The notes under the pieces: model-generated
Database searches by the model: none
What the model was told of the DNA's origin: nothing
What the model saw: only the letters and a program-made list of their open reading frames with translations
Source: a bacterium
GTDB taxonomy: Bacteria > JAMCPX01
Reading direction: 5' to 3'
NCBI GenBank assembly: GCA_021787655.1
Contig: JAJYLM010000109.1
Span: 1 to 7,116, forward strand
Length of the DNA stretch: 7,116 bases
Translations under genes and position numbers: made by a program
Part shown: positions 1-6,612 of the stretch, in pieces
How the letters are laid out: each line of letters begins with the position of its first letter
Position numbering within the stretch: position 1 is the first letter of the stretch

Positions 1-2440
1 CGATCTCAGGATCATGCGGGAGATCGGTATCGAGAGCGGCGGATCGAACATCCAGTTTGCCGTCAACCCGGCCAACGGCGACATGGTCGTCATCGAGATG
101 AACCCCCGGGTGTCGCGCAGTTCAGCCCTCGCGTCCAAGGCAACCGGCTATCCGATAGCGAAGGTCGCGACGAAACTCGCCATCGGGTATACCCTCGACG
201 AGATCACCAACGATATTACCAAGAACACGAAAGCATCGTTCGAGCCGACGATCGACTACGTGGTGACGAAGATACCCAAGTTTGCATTCGAAAAATTTCC
301 GCAGGCTGACGATACGCTCACGACGCAGATGAAATCTGTGGGCGAGGTCATGGCGATAGGCAGGACGTTCAAAGAATCCTTCCAGAAGGCCCTGCGTTCG
401 CTCGAGGCCGGTGTGTACGGAATGGCGAAGAGGATCGCGGAGGAGGACTATGGAACGGACAAGGCGCGTGAAAAGGTCATCACCGCACTGAAACGCCCCT
501 CACCGGAACAGTTGTTTTACATCGGTGATGCGCTGCGTATGGGATTCAGCGTTGACGAGATTCACCGCTCTACGTCGATCGATCCGTGGTTCCTGAACAA
601 CCTCAGGGAGATCATCGGTTTCGAAAGCACGATAGCGGCGCTGAAAGGAAGCTCGCTGTCGACCGAGGAGGCAGCCGGCGTTTTGCTGGATGCGAAGAAA
701 ATGGGTTTTTCGGACCGCGCCCTTGCTGACCTGACGGGCAGTACCGAGCCCCTGATACGGAAGGCACGCATCAACGGCGGTTCCATGCCCGTCTACAAGG
801 TCGTCGATACCTGCGGTGCTGAGTTCGAGGCATATACCCCGTACCTGTATTCGACGTACGAGAGCGAGAATGAGTCGGCAGTTTCGCGCAGGAAGAAGGT
901 CATCATACTGGGAAGCGGTCCCAACCGGATCGGCCAGGGCATAGAGTTCGACTATTGCTGTGTGCATGCGAGTTTCGCGCTCAGGGAAGAAGGGTATGAA
1001 TCCATCATGCTGAATTCCAATCCGGAAACGGTGAGTACGGATTACGATACCTCGGACAAGCTCTATTTCGAACCGATCACCTACGAGGACGTCATGAACA
1101 TCGTCGAACTTGAAAAACCCGACGGCGTCATCGTCCAGTTCGGCGGGCAAACCCCGCTGAAGCTCGCCAAGAGGCTTGAGGCCGCAGGTGTTCCGGTGCT
1201 CGGAACGTCGCCGGAGAGCATCGACATCGCCGAGGACAGGAAACGGTTCCGGGAACTCCTCGAACGCCTCGGCTTGAAGCAGCCGACGAGCCTGACCGCC
1301 GTCTCTGTCGAAGAGGCGATACGGATCGGCAATACGATCGGATTTCCGCTCATCCTCAGACCGTCATATGTGCTGGGAGGACGGGCGATGGAGATCGTGT
1401 ACGACAACGACAGCCTTGTCGAGTACATGAACAAGGCCGTCAATGTCAGCGAGGATAAGCCGGTGCTGGTGGACAAATTCCTCGAGAGCGCGATCGAGAT
1501 CGATGTCGATGCCATTTCGGACGGTGATTCGGTCGTTATCGGCGGTGTTATGGAACATATCGAGGAGGCGGGCATTCATTCCGGGGACAGCGCATGTTCG
1601 CTGCCGCCGTTTTCGTTGTCCAACGATCTTATCGGCGAGATCATGCGTCAGAGCCGGGTCCTTGCAAAGGCCCTGAACGTGATCGGACTCATCAACATAC
1701 AGTTCGCTGTCAAGGACAACCAGGTCTACATCATCGAGGCGAATCCCCGGGCAAGCAGGACCATCCCGTTCGTTTCGAAGTCCATCGGCATCCCGCTGGC
1801 CAAGCTTGCGACAAAACTGATGGTCGGAAAAAAACTGAAGGACACGGGCTTTACAAAAGAGGTATCGACTGATTATATTACAGTAAAAGAAGCAGTGCTT
1901 CCCTTTATGAAACTGCCGGGAGTGGACACGATACTCGGGCCCGAGATGAAATCGACGGGCGAAGTCATGGGCATCGACAAGACGTTTGCTCTTGCATTTG
2001 CAAAATCGCAGTTGGCTTCAAACACCGTTTTACCGCTGAAGGGCAATGTTTTCATCAGCGTGAAGGACAACGATAAGATGCTGATTGTGCCCATTGCGAA
2101 GAAGCTGAAGGAATTCGGGTTCAACATCATTGCAACACGGGGGACAGCTCAGGTCCTGATGACCAGCGGCATCAAGGTGAAGATTGTCAACAAGGTGGGA
2201 GAGGGAAGGCCGCACATTGTTGATTTGATAAAAAACGGAGACATCGCCATGCTGATAAACACGACGTTTGGAAAGAAGTCCATCCGCGACTCATATTCCA
2301 TCCGAAGGTCCGTGATTACGTACAATATACCGTATTACACGACGATCGAGGGAGCGGATGCGGCGTACCGGGCAATCGTGGCATTGAAGAACGGCGAGAT
2401 CAAGGTCACGCCGATACAGAATTTATACAGAGTACTTTAA
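1..2440 (+). CDS. carB: Carbamoyl phosphate synthase large subunit, 5'-truncated by the window edge
   Basis: CarB makes carbamoyl phosphate from bicarbonate, ammonia (delivered by the CarA glutaminase subunit) and two ATP, for pyrimidine and arginine synthesis in the cytoplasm. The frame is open from base 2, and the ATG at 14 is an internal Met, not a start. Numbering from that Met, Q14, E28 and N30 match E. coli Q285, E299 and N301, metal ligands of the first ATP-grasp site, so roughly 267 residues are missing and the full protein would be near 1,080 aa. The end of the first ATP-grasp unit is followed by the oligomerisation domain (about 133-282). The second synthetase unit has GSGPNRIGQG at 300-309, RPSYVLGGRAME at 449-460, and Q563/E575/N577 matching the second metal site. 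The C-terminal MGS-like allosteric domain (about 667-808) has ATRGTA at 707-712 and NTTFGK at 749-754. No frameshift is visible. greA follows after 14 bp, which suggests co-transcription. Identification is very secure from residue-level recall of E. coli CarB. Confidence 0.98.
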   Translation, partial: DLRIMREIGIESGGSNIQFAVNPANGDMVVIEMNPRVSRSSALASKATGYPIAKVATKLAIGYTLDEITNDITKNTKASFEPTIDYVVTKIPKFAFEKFPQADDTLTTQMKSVGEVMAIGRTFKESFQKALRSLEAGVYGMAKRIAEEDYGTDKAREKVITALKRPSPEQLFYIGDALRMGFSVDEIHRSTSIDPWFLNNLREIIGFESTIAALKGSSLSTEEAAGVLLDAKKMGFSDRALADLTGSTEPLIRKARINGGSMPVYKVVDTCGAEFEAYTPYLYSTYESENESAVSRRKKVIILGSGPNRIGQGIEFDYCCVHASFALREEGYESIMLNSNPETVSTDYDTSDKLYFEPITYEDVMNIVELEKPDGVIVQFGGQTPLKLAKRLEAAGVPVLGTSPESIDIAEDRKRFRELLERLGLKQPTSLTAVSVEEAIRIGNTIGFPLILRPSYVLGGRAMEIVYDNDSLVEYMNKAVNVSEDKPVLVDKFLESAIEIDVDAISDGDSVVIGGVMEHIEEAGIHSGDSACSLPPFSLSNDLIGEIMRQSRVLAKALNVIGLINIQFAVKDNQVYIIEANPRASRTIPFVSKSIGIPLAKLATKLMVGKKLKDTGFTKEVSTDYITVKEAVLPFMKLPGVDTILGPEMKSTGEVMGIDKTFALAFAKSQLASNTVLPLKGNVFISVKDNDKMLIVPIAKKLKEFGFNIIATRGTAQVLMTSGIKVKIVNKVGEGRPHIVDLIKNGDIAMLINTTFGKKSIRDSYSIRRSVITYNIPYYTTIEGADAAYRAIVALKNGEIKVTPIQNLYRVL

Positions 2441-2454
2441 GACAGGAGCTGACT

Positions 2455-2946
2455 ATGCAGAGGATACCAATTACACGTTCAGGCTATGAGGCGTTGAAGG
2501 AAAAGCTGAGGGTGCTTCAGCAGGTGGAGCGGCCGAAGGTCATCATAGCGCTTGCAGAGGCGAGGAGCCACGGCGATTTGAGCGAAAATGCAGAATACGA
2601 GAGTGCAAAGGAAAAGCAGTCGTACATCGATGCCAAGATCCGGGAAGTCGAGCACAAGCTTGCCAATGCCGAGATTATTGAAATAGACAAGAGCAAGATC
2701 AATCTGGAACAGATCGCGTTCGGTGCCTTTGTTTCGATCAAGGATATCAACACGTCCCAGGTGGTGAGTTATCTCATCGTCGGCGAGGATGAGGCGGATT
2801 TCAAGAACGGCAGTATCTCCATCACCTCTCCGCTTGCCCGTGAGATGATTGGGTGCAGGAAAGGCGATATTGTGGAGATCCAGACGGCAAAGTCCGTCAA
2901 GGAGTACGAGATCATTGCAATATCGTACGATAAGCTGGAAAAATAA
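2455..2946 (+). CDS. greA: Transcription elongation (transcript cleavage) factor GreA
   Basis: GreA binds backtracked RNA polymerase through the secondary channel and stimulates cleavage of the extruded RNA 3' end, letting elongation resume. The 163-residue product is close to the usual length of about 158. Residues 1-75 form the expected N-terminal antiparallel coiled coil. Its tip carries the GDLSENAEY motif with acidic D41 and E44, the residues GreA uses to help hold the catalytic metal at the polymerase active site. Residues from about 80 to the end form the FKBP-like C-terminal domain, with a TSPLAREMIG...KGDIVEI stretch typical of the family. The ATG start is supported by AGGAG at 2444-2448, 6 nt upstream, and by the standard N-terminus (IPITRSGYEALKEKL). 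The gene lies 14 bp after carB with no terminator between, so the two are probably one operon. The end of the gene is directly followed by an independent tRNA promoter. Confidence 0.98.
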   Translation: MQRIPITRSGYEALKEKLRVLQQVERPKVIIALAEARSHGDLSENAEYESAKEKQSYIDAKIREVEHKLANAEIIEIDKSKINLEQIAFGAFVSIKDINTSQVVSYLIVGEDEADFKNGSISITSPLAREMIGCRKGDIVEIQTAKSVKEYEIIAISYDKLEK

Positions 2947-2959
2947 CCCAACATGTTTG

Positions 2960-2987
2960 TTGACAAATTAAAAATGCTCCCTATAAT
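2960..2987 (+). promoter_or_regulatory. Sigma70-type promoter of the tRNA-Val/tRNA-Asp unit
   Basis: A perfect -35 TTGACA at 2960-2965 and a perfect -10 TATAAT at 2982-2987 are separated by 16 bp. Initiation would fall near 2994, about 10 nt before the 5' end of mature tRNA-Val. It begins 13 bp after the greA stop, so the tRNAs need not rely on read-through from carB-greA. Near-consensus elements fit the high expression expected of stable RNA. I see no obvious GC-rich discriminator: the bases after the -10 are GGAAGTTA. Confidence 0.88.
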
Positions 2988-3003
2988 GGAAGTTAAGGAT
3001 TGC

Positions 3004-3076
3004 AGGCGGATAGCTCAGCTGGTAGAGCGCCACTCTTACACGGTGGATGTCGCAGGTTCGAGCCCTGTTCCGCCTA
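3004..3076 (+). tRNA. tRNA-Val (anticodon TAC)
   Basis: A complete cloverleaf can be folded by hand. The acceptor stem AGGCGGA (3004-3010) pairs fully with TCCGCCT (3069-3075). The D arm is GCTC...GAGC. The anticodon stem CCACT/GGTGG encloses the loop CTTACAC, giving anticodon TAC, which reads GTA valine codons. The T stem GCAGG/CCTGT encloses TTCGAGC. The discriminator is A3076. CCA is not encoded (the next bases are TTG), so it must be added by tRNA nucleotidyltransferase. It is the first gene of a two-tRNA transcript, 8 nt before tRNA-Asp. Confidence 0.97.
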
Positions 3077-3084
3077 TTGACTAT

Positions 3085-3159
3085 GGGGTCGTAGTTCAGT
3101 TTGGTTAGAACGTCCGCCTGTCACGCGGAAGGTCGCGGGTTCGAACCCCGTCGACCCCG
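3085..3159 (+). tRNA. tRNA-Asp (anticodon GTC)
   Basis: The acceptor stem GGGGTCG (3085-3091) pairs fully with CGACCCC (3152-3158). The D arm is GTTC...GAAC with a large loop. The anticodon stem TCCGC/GCGGA encloses CTGTCAC, giving anticodon GTC for aspartate. The T stem GCGGG/CCCGT encloses TTCGAAC. The discriminator is G3159, the expected identity base for tRNA-Asp. CCA is not encoded; a run of seven T starts at the very next base. It shares the promoter upstream of tRNA-Val. Confidence 0.97.
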
Positions 3160-3166
3160 TTTTTTT
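3131..3166 (+). terminator. Possible intrinsic terminator built from the 3' half of tRNA-Asp
   Basis: The run T7 at 3160-3166 follows the tRNA discriminator base directly. The segment 3131-3156 can fold as a GC-rich hairpin: GGTCGCGGG pairs with CCCG-CGACC (one bulged T at 3151) around the loop TTCGAAC. This extends the normal T stem by borrowing part of the variable region and acceptor strand. Three bases (CCG) separate the stem from the T run, which is slightly long for an ideal terminator. The pairing and T run are seen directly; the terminator function is inferred. No separate hairpin plus T run occurs before yggT. Confidence 0.45.
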
Positions 3167-3279
3167 ATCCTGTTGAAGCGCTTTGAAATTCAGATGCAGG
3201 AATAGAAGAACACAGTCAAAGTTTTAATAGAAAGGACGATGATTGAAGCCGCGTATTTCAACGTGGCTGATCAGTAAAC

Positions 3280-3579
3280 ATGATATCTCAATTATTGGGA
3301 ATACTCGCTCAGATTATTGATGTAGTCCTTACGCTGTATTACTGGCTCATTATTATCCGTGCCCTTCTGAGCTGGGTGAATCCGGACCCGTATAATCCAG
3401 TCGTGCACTTTTTGTACAGGATGACGGAACCCGTTCTTGGCCGGCTGCGGAGTGTCATTCCCATCGGTACGAGCTCGGGTATAGACCTGTCCCCCATAAT
3501 TGCAATTTTCGTGATCTATTTCGCGAAGTCCCTGATCGTCCAGGCACTGCTCAAACTCGCATTCCAGTTCCAGAGATAA
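3280..3579 (+). CDS. yggT: YggT-family integral membrane protein
   Basis: This 99-residue protein has the YggT (CCB3-related) layout: a first hydrophobic segment at about 4-31, the signature SWVNPDPYNP at 31-40, a short amphipathic stretch with TEPVL at 49-53, then IDLSPI at 68-73 and a second hydrophobic segment at about 70-93. Length and motifs match full single-repeat family members, so the ATG at 3280 is credible even though no good Shine-Dalgarno sequence precedes it. YggT proteins are linked to inner membrane processes such as cell division or osmotic tolerance in some bacteria, but no biochemical role is firmly established. A 12-codon open frame (3239-3277) with a purine-rich AAAGGA nearby ends 2 nt before this start and could allow translational coupling. 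The next gene starts 56 bp downstream on the same strand. Confidence 0.9.
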   Translation: MISQLLGILAQIIDVVLTLYYWLIIIRALLSWVNPDPYNPVVHFLYRMTEPVLGRLRSVIPIGTSSGIDLSPIIAIFVIYFAKSLIVQALLKLAFQFQR

Positions 3580-3635
3580 CTGTCCTGCAATATTCTGTTT
3601 GCTTCGGAGTGATATCGTTGTATAGATGATACACG

Positions 3636-5624
3636 ATGAAGAACAGGGCAGGTTCCGGTGTAAAACTTAACATACCGCCGTTTGTGTTCCTCATACTCGT
3701 GTTCGTCTTTGCAGGTATCTTTACGTTCAACAACATTTTCGAAGGCGATACGCTCTGGCATCTCAAACTCGGACAGGAGATGATCCGGACACACGGCTTT
3801 CTCTACCGTGATGTATTCTCATACACCTTTGCCGGAACAAGGATCTACCCGGTCGAGTGGCTGTTCGAGGTTGTTTGGTACGCATTGTACAGTGTGTCGG
3901 GCATTTCAGGTGTCATCATTGCAAAATCCGTCGTTGCCGGACTTACTGCGTTATTCCTCGGTTTTGCATTCGAGCAGGACGCAACCAGCCGGTATGCCGG
4001 ACTTCTTATCATAACCGGCATATATGTTATTTCCGGTTCTTATTTCGTGGACCGGCCCCAGATTATCACCTATCTCGGTATCTCGCTCCTGGTCTTCATT
4101 ATGTCATTGCCGGATACCCGGGCAAAGAAGGTCCTGTGGTTTGTACCGGTTATTATACTGATATGGGTCAACATGCACCCGGGCGTGGTGTTCGGTATCA
4201 TCTTCCTGATAGCGTGGTTTATGGAAGGATTCATATACCTTCTGAAACGGAGTATCGAGCCGCCGGTATTTTACACAAGACTGTCCATTCTCGTGCTCTC
4301 GCTCGCAGCGACGCTGATCACCCCGAATACCTATCATCTCTATACGTTCCTTTTCCACCACGTCGCATCACTGGGACAGAAGGGCGGGCTGGAATACATC
4401 GCCGAGTTCCTGCCGCCTTCGTTATCACAAACCCCGGTGATGCTTGTGGGGCTTGCCGTGTTCAGTGTGATCTTTATCCTGGGCATCTTCCGGATGCCCC
4501 TGCGTTACGTTCTGTACGGGCTCGTCCTGATTCCCATGTCGTTCGACATGAGGCGCATGGTCATCATGGCGTTGATCGGCATCGCACCGGGGATCGGCCT
4601 GGTCGTGCAGGGATGGCTGGCACGGCTCGGCAGACTTCACATACCTGCTGTCCCCGTGAACATTCTCTGCGCGGCAGTTCTCCTGTCACCATTTTTGTAT
4701 GAATACAACCAATACAGAACCGATTACGTCGGCTACAAAGGCATCGGGATACAGAAGCAGTTCTACCCGAAGCGGGCGATAGAGTTTATTCTGGATCACC
4801 ACATACAGGGCAATATTTATAACTCCATCAACTTCGGGGGTGCCGTAATATTCCTCGGATACCCGAAGATAAAGGATTTTATCGACACGCGGCTGGATCC
4901 AGAACGCATGCTGCTGCCCGAGGTCGTTCAGGCAATGAACAGCCCGCAGGCCTTCAACAGCCTGCTGGACCGGTATAACATCTCCTCTGCGCTGGTCGAA
5001 ACGTATGTACCGGTCAATTATCCATGGCTGCTGCCGGCGCCGCAGTGGAGGCTGGTGTATTTCGATGATTATGCACAGATCTATGTAAAGCAGGGTACGG
5101 GCAACGATGCACTGATAGAGAACTACGGATATACGGTTTTTAATCCGTATACCTTTTTTTACACCCTCGCGCCGTACCTTTCCCCGGACAGCTATTTTAC
5201 GCAGCCCGGTCTGCTCAAAGACCTGCACCGGCTTGTGCAGGAGTCACCCTCCAGTGCAATGGCGAACCTTGCGTATGGTCTTGGACTGATTTACAACAAC
5301 GCGGACTATGCGGAGGGATTGAAGTATATCGATACTGCGAAGCGGATCATGCCCTACAATCCGCGCATACTGCTGTGGTACGGGATAGAGCAGGGGTTGA
5401 ACGGGAGCACGCGGGTCATGCAGAAGAGCTTCAGGATGGTCAACACGGTCCTGCAGTATCAGGAAGGGTCAACGCCGAAGGACAAGGCATTCATGAACTT
5501 TATCATGGGCTATTACGACTACGTCGCCGGATTACGGAAGGAAGCCGTAAGAAGATTAAAAAAAGCACTACGATTCAACCATGATTTTTCACAAGCTCAA
5601 GCACTGTTGAACCGCATCGAATAA
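3636..5624 (+). CDS. Polytopic membrane protein, GT-C-like N-terminus with C-terminal TPR-like repeats
   Basis: This 662-residue protein has no assigned function that I recognise. Residues 13-35 form a first membrane helix, followed by an exported-side loop with D38 and H42 in the GDTLWHLKLG motif and E74-W75. That arrangement recalls GT-C glycosyltransferases, where an acidic residue follows helix 1. About eight to ten further hydrophobic helices run to about residue 355, with RPQ at 140-142 and NMHPG at 179-183. Residues 375-490 form a soluble domain with GG (401-402), YPK (409-411) and FIDTR (415-419), a signature I recall from many uncharacterised bacterial membrane proteins. From about 540 to the end there are two or three TPR-like units, the clearest at 543-576 and 617-655. 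The ATG lies 9 nt after an in-frame stop, so it is the earliest possible start, but its ribosome binding site is weak. Possible roles include polyprenyl-phosphate-sugar transfer or envelope assembly; neither is shown. It could be co-transcribed with yggT. Confidence 0.85.
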   Translation: MKNRAGSGVKLNIPPFVFLILVFVFAGIFTFNNIFEGDTLWHLKLGQEMIRTHGFLYRDVFSYTFAGTRIYPVEWLFEVVWYALYSVSGISGVIIAKSVVAGLTALFLGFAFEQDATSRYAGLLIITGIYVISGSYFVDRPQIITYLGISLLVFIMSLPDTRAKKVLWFVPVIILIWVNMHPGVVFGIIFLIAWFMEGFIYLLKRSIEPPVFYTRLSILVLSLAATLITPNTYHLYTFLFHHVASLGQKGGLEYIAEFLPPSLSQTPVMLVGLAVFSVIFILGIFRMPLRYVLYGLVLIPMSFDMRRMVIMALIGIAPGIGLVVQGWLARLGRLHIPAVPVNILCAAVLLSPFLYEYNQYRTDYVGYKGIGIQKQFYPKRAIEFILDHHIQGNIYNSINFGGAVIFLGYPKIKDFIDTRLDPERMLLPEVVQAMNSPQAFNSLLDRYNISSALVETYVPVNYPWLLPAPQWRLVYFDDYAQIYVKQGTGNDALIENYGYTVFNPYTFFYTLAPYLSPDSYFTQPGLLKDLHRLVQESPSSAMANLAYGLGLIYNNADYAEGLKYIDTAKRIMPYNPRILLWYGIEQGLNGSTRVMQKSFRMVNTVLQYQEGSTPKDKAFMNFIMGYYDYVAGLRKEAVRRLKKALRFNHDFSQAQALLNRIE

Positions 5625-5757
5625 GAACCTGTTGATCGTTGTGCCGATTCTTGACAGCAGGTCTCGGAATCCAGTGAATGTCCAAGAAATGGTTGAAGAA
5701 CTGATGAATATTTCCGGTTCAAAGGAAGAAAATAACTTAGTGGAGCAATTTATTGAA

Positions 5758-6117
5758 CTACGACGGTGTATTCTTGCCCGGGGTATACCTGATTATCTTC
5801 GCGCGTTCTTCTGTGATCAACCCGCCGCATCCTGCTTTTTCCAACAGGCGATCGACCAGGGGTATGAAATCGTTGATCTTTGCCTCTGTATCAACGAGCT
5901 CGATGATAACGGGAAGGTCTTCGCTCAACTCGAGGATCCGCGCTTTATGGATGACGCTTTTTGCTCCATAGCTTTCAACCCCGCGGAGCACTGTTGCACC
6001 GGCAATGCCCGATTCCTTCGCCTTTAGCACGATGACTTCGTACAACGGTTTTCTGTCAACATGATCTGACTCTCCGATGAAGATCCTGAGAAGCTTGCCT
6101 TCACCCTCTAATTTCAT
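5758..6117 (-). CDS. DUF190 family (PII-like) protein
   Basis: This 119-residue cytoplasmic protein matches the DUF190 family across its length: RIFIGESD at 11-18, PLYE at 24-27, GIAGATVLRGVESYG at 37-51, RILELSEDLPV at 60-70, and GLITEERAKIIRY at 99-111. The family is related to PII-type ferredoxin-like trimeric proteins that sense small molecules, but the ligand and partner of DUF190 are not established. I chose the ATG at 6117 rather than the in-frame ATG at 6144. The later start has a perfect AGGAGG (complement of 6124-6129) 6 nt upstream and gives the family's normal N-terminus; the earlier one would add nine unconserved residues overlapping crcB. It lies 10 nt after the crcB stop, and its ribosome binding site overlaps that stop, so the two are almost certainly co-transcribed and probably translationally coupled. 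Through that operon it would be under fluoride riboswitch control. Confidence 0.93.
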   Translation of the reverse strand: MKLEGEGKLLRIFIGESDHVDRKPLYEVIVLKAKESGIAGATVLRGVESYGAKSVIHKARILELSEDLPVIIELVDTEAKINDFIPLVDRLLEKAGCGGLITEERAKIIRYTPGKNTPS

Positions 6118-6127
6118 GGCGCACCTC

Positions 6128-6502
6128 CTATATGAGCGCTGCAAGTATACTGCCTAACCAAACTGCAATCAATCCGATTGTTATTGATACCACGATATTC
6201 AGACCGCCGATGAGAAACGATCCGTTTTTTAGCAATTTAAAGGTTTCAAATGAAAATGTAGAAAACGTAGTGAATCCGCCCACAATTCCTATGGCTACAA
6301 ACACCCTGATATCCGGAGTGACGAGAAATTTGTCCTCCGCAAGTGTCAGGAAAAAGCCTATGATAAAGCTGCCGACAATATTGACGGACAGTGTGCCATA
6401 GGGAAAATTGCTTCCCCAGAGTGAATATACCCAGCCGGACATGAGGTACCTGAGTACCGATCCTATCCCTCCCCCAATAAAGACGAACAGTGTTTTTAGC
6501 AT
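6128..6502 (-). CDS. crcB: Fluoride channel Fluc / CrcB
   Basis: CrcB (FluC) forms a dual-topology dimeric channel that lets fluoride leave the cytoplasm and so protects enolase and pyrophosphatase from inhibition. The 124-residue product has four hydrophobic helices and the family signatures: GGGIGSVLRY at 10-19, N41 within TLSVNIVGSF (37-46), and GGFTTFSTFSFE at 75-86. The last contains the phenylalanines F80 and F83 and the T/S residues that line the fluoride path and central sodium site. Only one copy is present here, as expected for a homodimeric Fluc rather than a paired heterodimer. The ATG has GGAAGGAG (complement of 6511-6518) 8 nt upstream. A fluoride riboswitch lies in its leader, and a DUF190 gene follows after 10 nt. 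Identification is secure from sequence plus the riboswitch context. Confidence 0.97.
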   Translation of the reverse strand: MLKTLFVFIGGGIGSVLRYLMSGWVYSLWGSNFPYGTLSVNIVGSFIIGFFLTLAEDKFLVTPDIRVFVAIGIVGGFTTFSTFSFETFKLLKNGSFLIGGLNIVVSITIGLIAVWLGSILAALI

Positions 6503-6508
6503 AGTTAG

Positions 6509-6612
6509 GACTCCTTCCGTATACGAGCTATTATAATGGCTATCGTGCTGTCATCCGGTAAGGAATTTTGTGCAAAACCCCCTACCTTTGCGTACGTGCC
6601 TTGGTAGGAGTC
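6509..6612 (-). promoter_or_regulatory. Expression platform of the fluoride riboswitch with competing hairpins
   Basis: Reading on the - strand after the aptamer, three strands compete. Strand 1, CTCCTACC (6610-6603, aptamer 3' end), can pair with strand 2, GGTAGGGG (6586-6579), over 8 bp with one G-T. Strand 2 can instead pair with strand 3, TTCCTTACC (6565-6557), in a 13-bp hairpin closed by a GCAC loop with three G-T pairs. The crcB Shine-Dalgarno AGGAGTC (6515-6509) is the exact 7-nt complement of GACTCCT (6612-6606), which includes the pseudoknot strand. Strand 3 can also pair with AAGGAG of that Shine-Dalgarno. The complementarities are seen directly. The inferred logic is that fluoride locks GACTCC in the pseudoknot, frees strand 2 to trap strand 3, and leaves the ribosome binding site open. 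Confidence 0.65.
6574..6610 (-). terminator. Candidate fluoride-relieved terminator or anti-aptamer hairpin
   Basis: The hairpin CTCCTACC / GGTAGGGG with a 16-nt loop is followed on the - strand by G then TTTT. Its 5' arm is the aptamer's 3' end, so it can form only when the fluoride pseudoknot is open. The stem is GC-rich, but the T tract is only four long, so it may be a weak terminator or simply the off-state fold of a translational switch. Confidence 0.45.

Noticed and set aside
500..1575. Long reverse-strand open frames opposite carB (for example 500-1150 and 1081-1575)
   Set aside because: They lie wholly antisense to strongly conserved carB codons, have no family resemblance and no ribosome binding support; they are by-products of GC-rich codon bias.
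3004..3159. tRNA pair as an integration site for a mobile element
   Set aside because: No integrase gene and no repeated tRNA 3' end is visible within the window.
3167..3279. Promoter for yggT (for example TTTAAT near 3223)
   Set aside because: No -35-like box lies at suitable spacing; the match is too weak to call.
3599..3626. TTGCTT...TATAGA as a separate promoter for the 662-residue membrane protein gene
   Set aside because: Only three of six -35 and four of six -10 bases match consensus, so co-transcription with yggT is equally likely.
3857..4702. 281-codon forward open frame inside the 662-residue membrane protein gene
   Set aside because: It is an alternate frame of the membrane protein gene, with an unnatural Arg/His/Gly-rich composition; the overlapping frame has clear membrane helices and family motifs.
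5628..5661. CCTGTTG/CAGCAGG inverted repeat after the membrane protein gene as a terminator
   Set aside because: A 7-bp stem with a 20-nt loop and no following T run on either strand does not meet the pattern of an intrinsic terminator.
5632..6027. Forward open frame (TTG start, 131 codons) crossing the convergent gap and DUF190
   Set aside because: Two thirds of it is antisense to the well-supported DUF190 gene, the start is TTG without a clear ribosome binding site, and the protein is unrecognisable. The first 42 codons alone are not enough to call a gene.
6118..6144. Upstream in-frame ATG for DUF190 at 6144
   Set aside because: It would overlap the crcB end and add nine residues not typical of the family; the ATG at 6117 has a perfect AGGAGG at ideal spacing.
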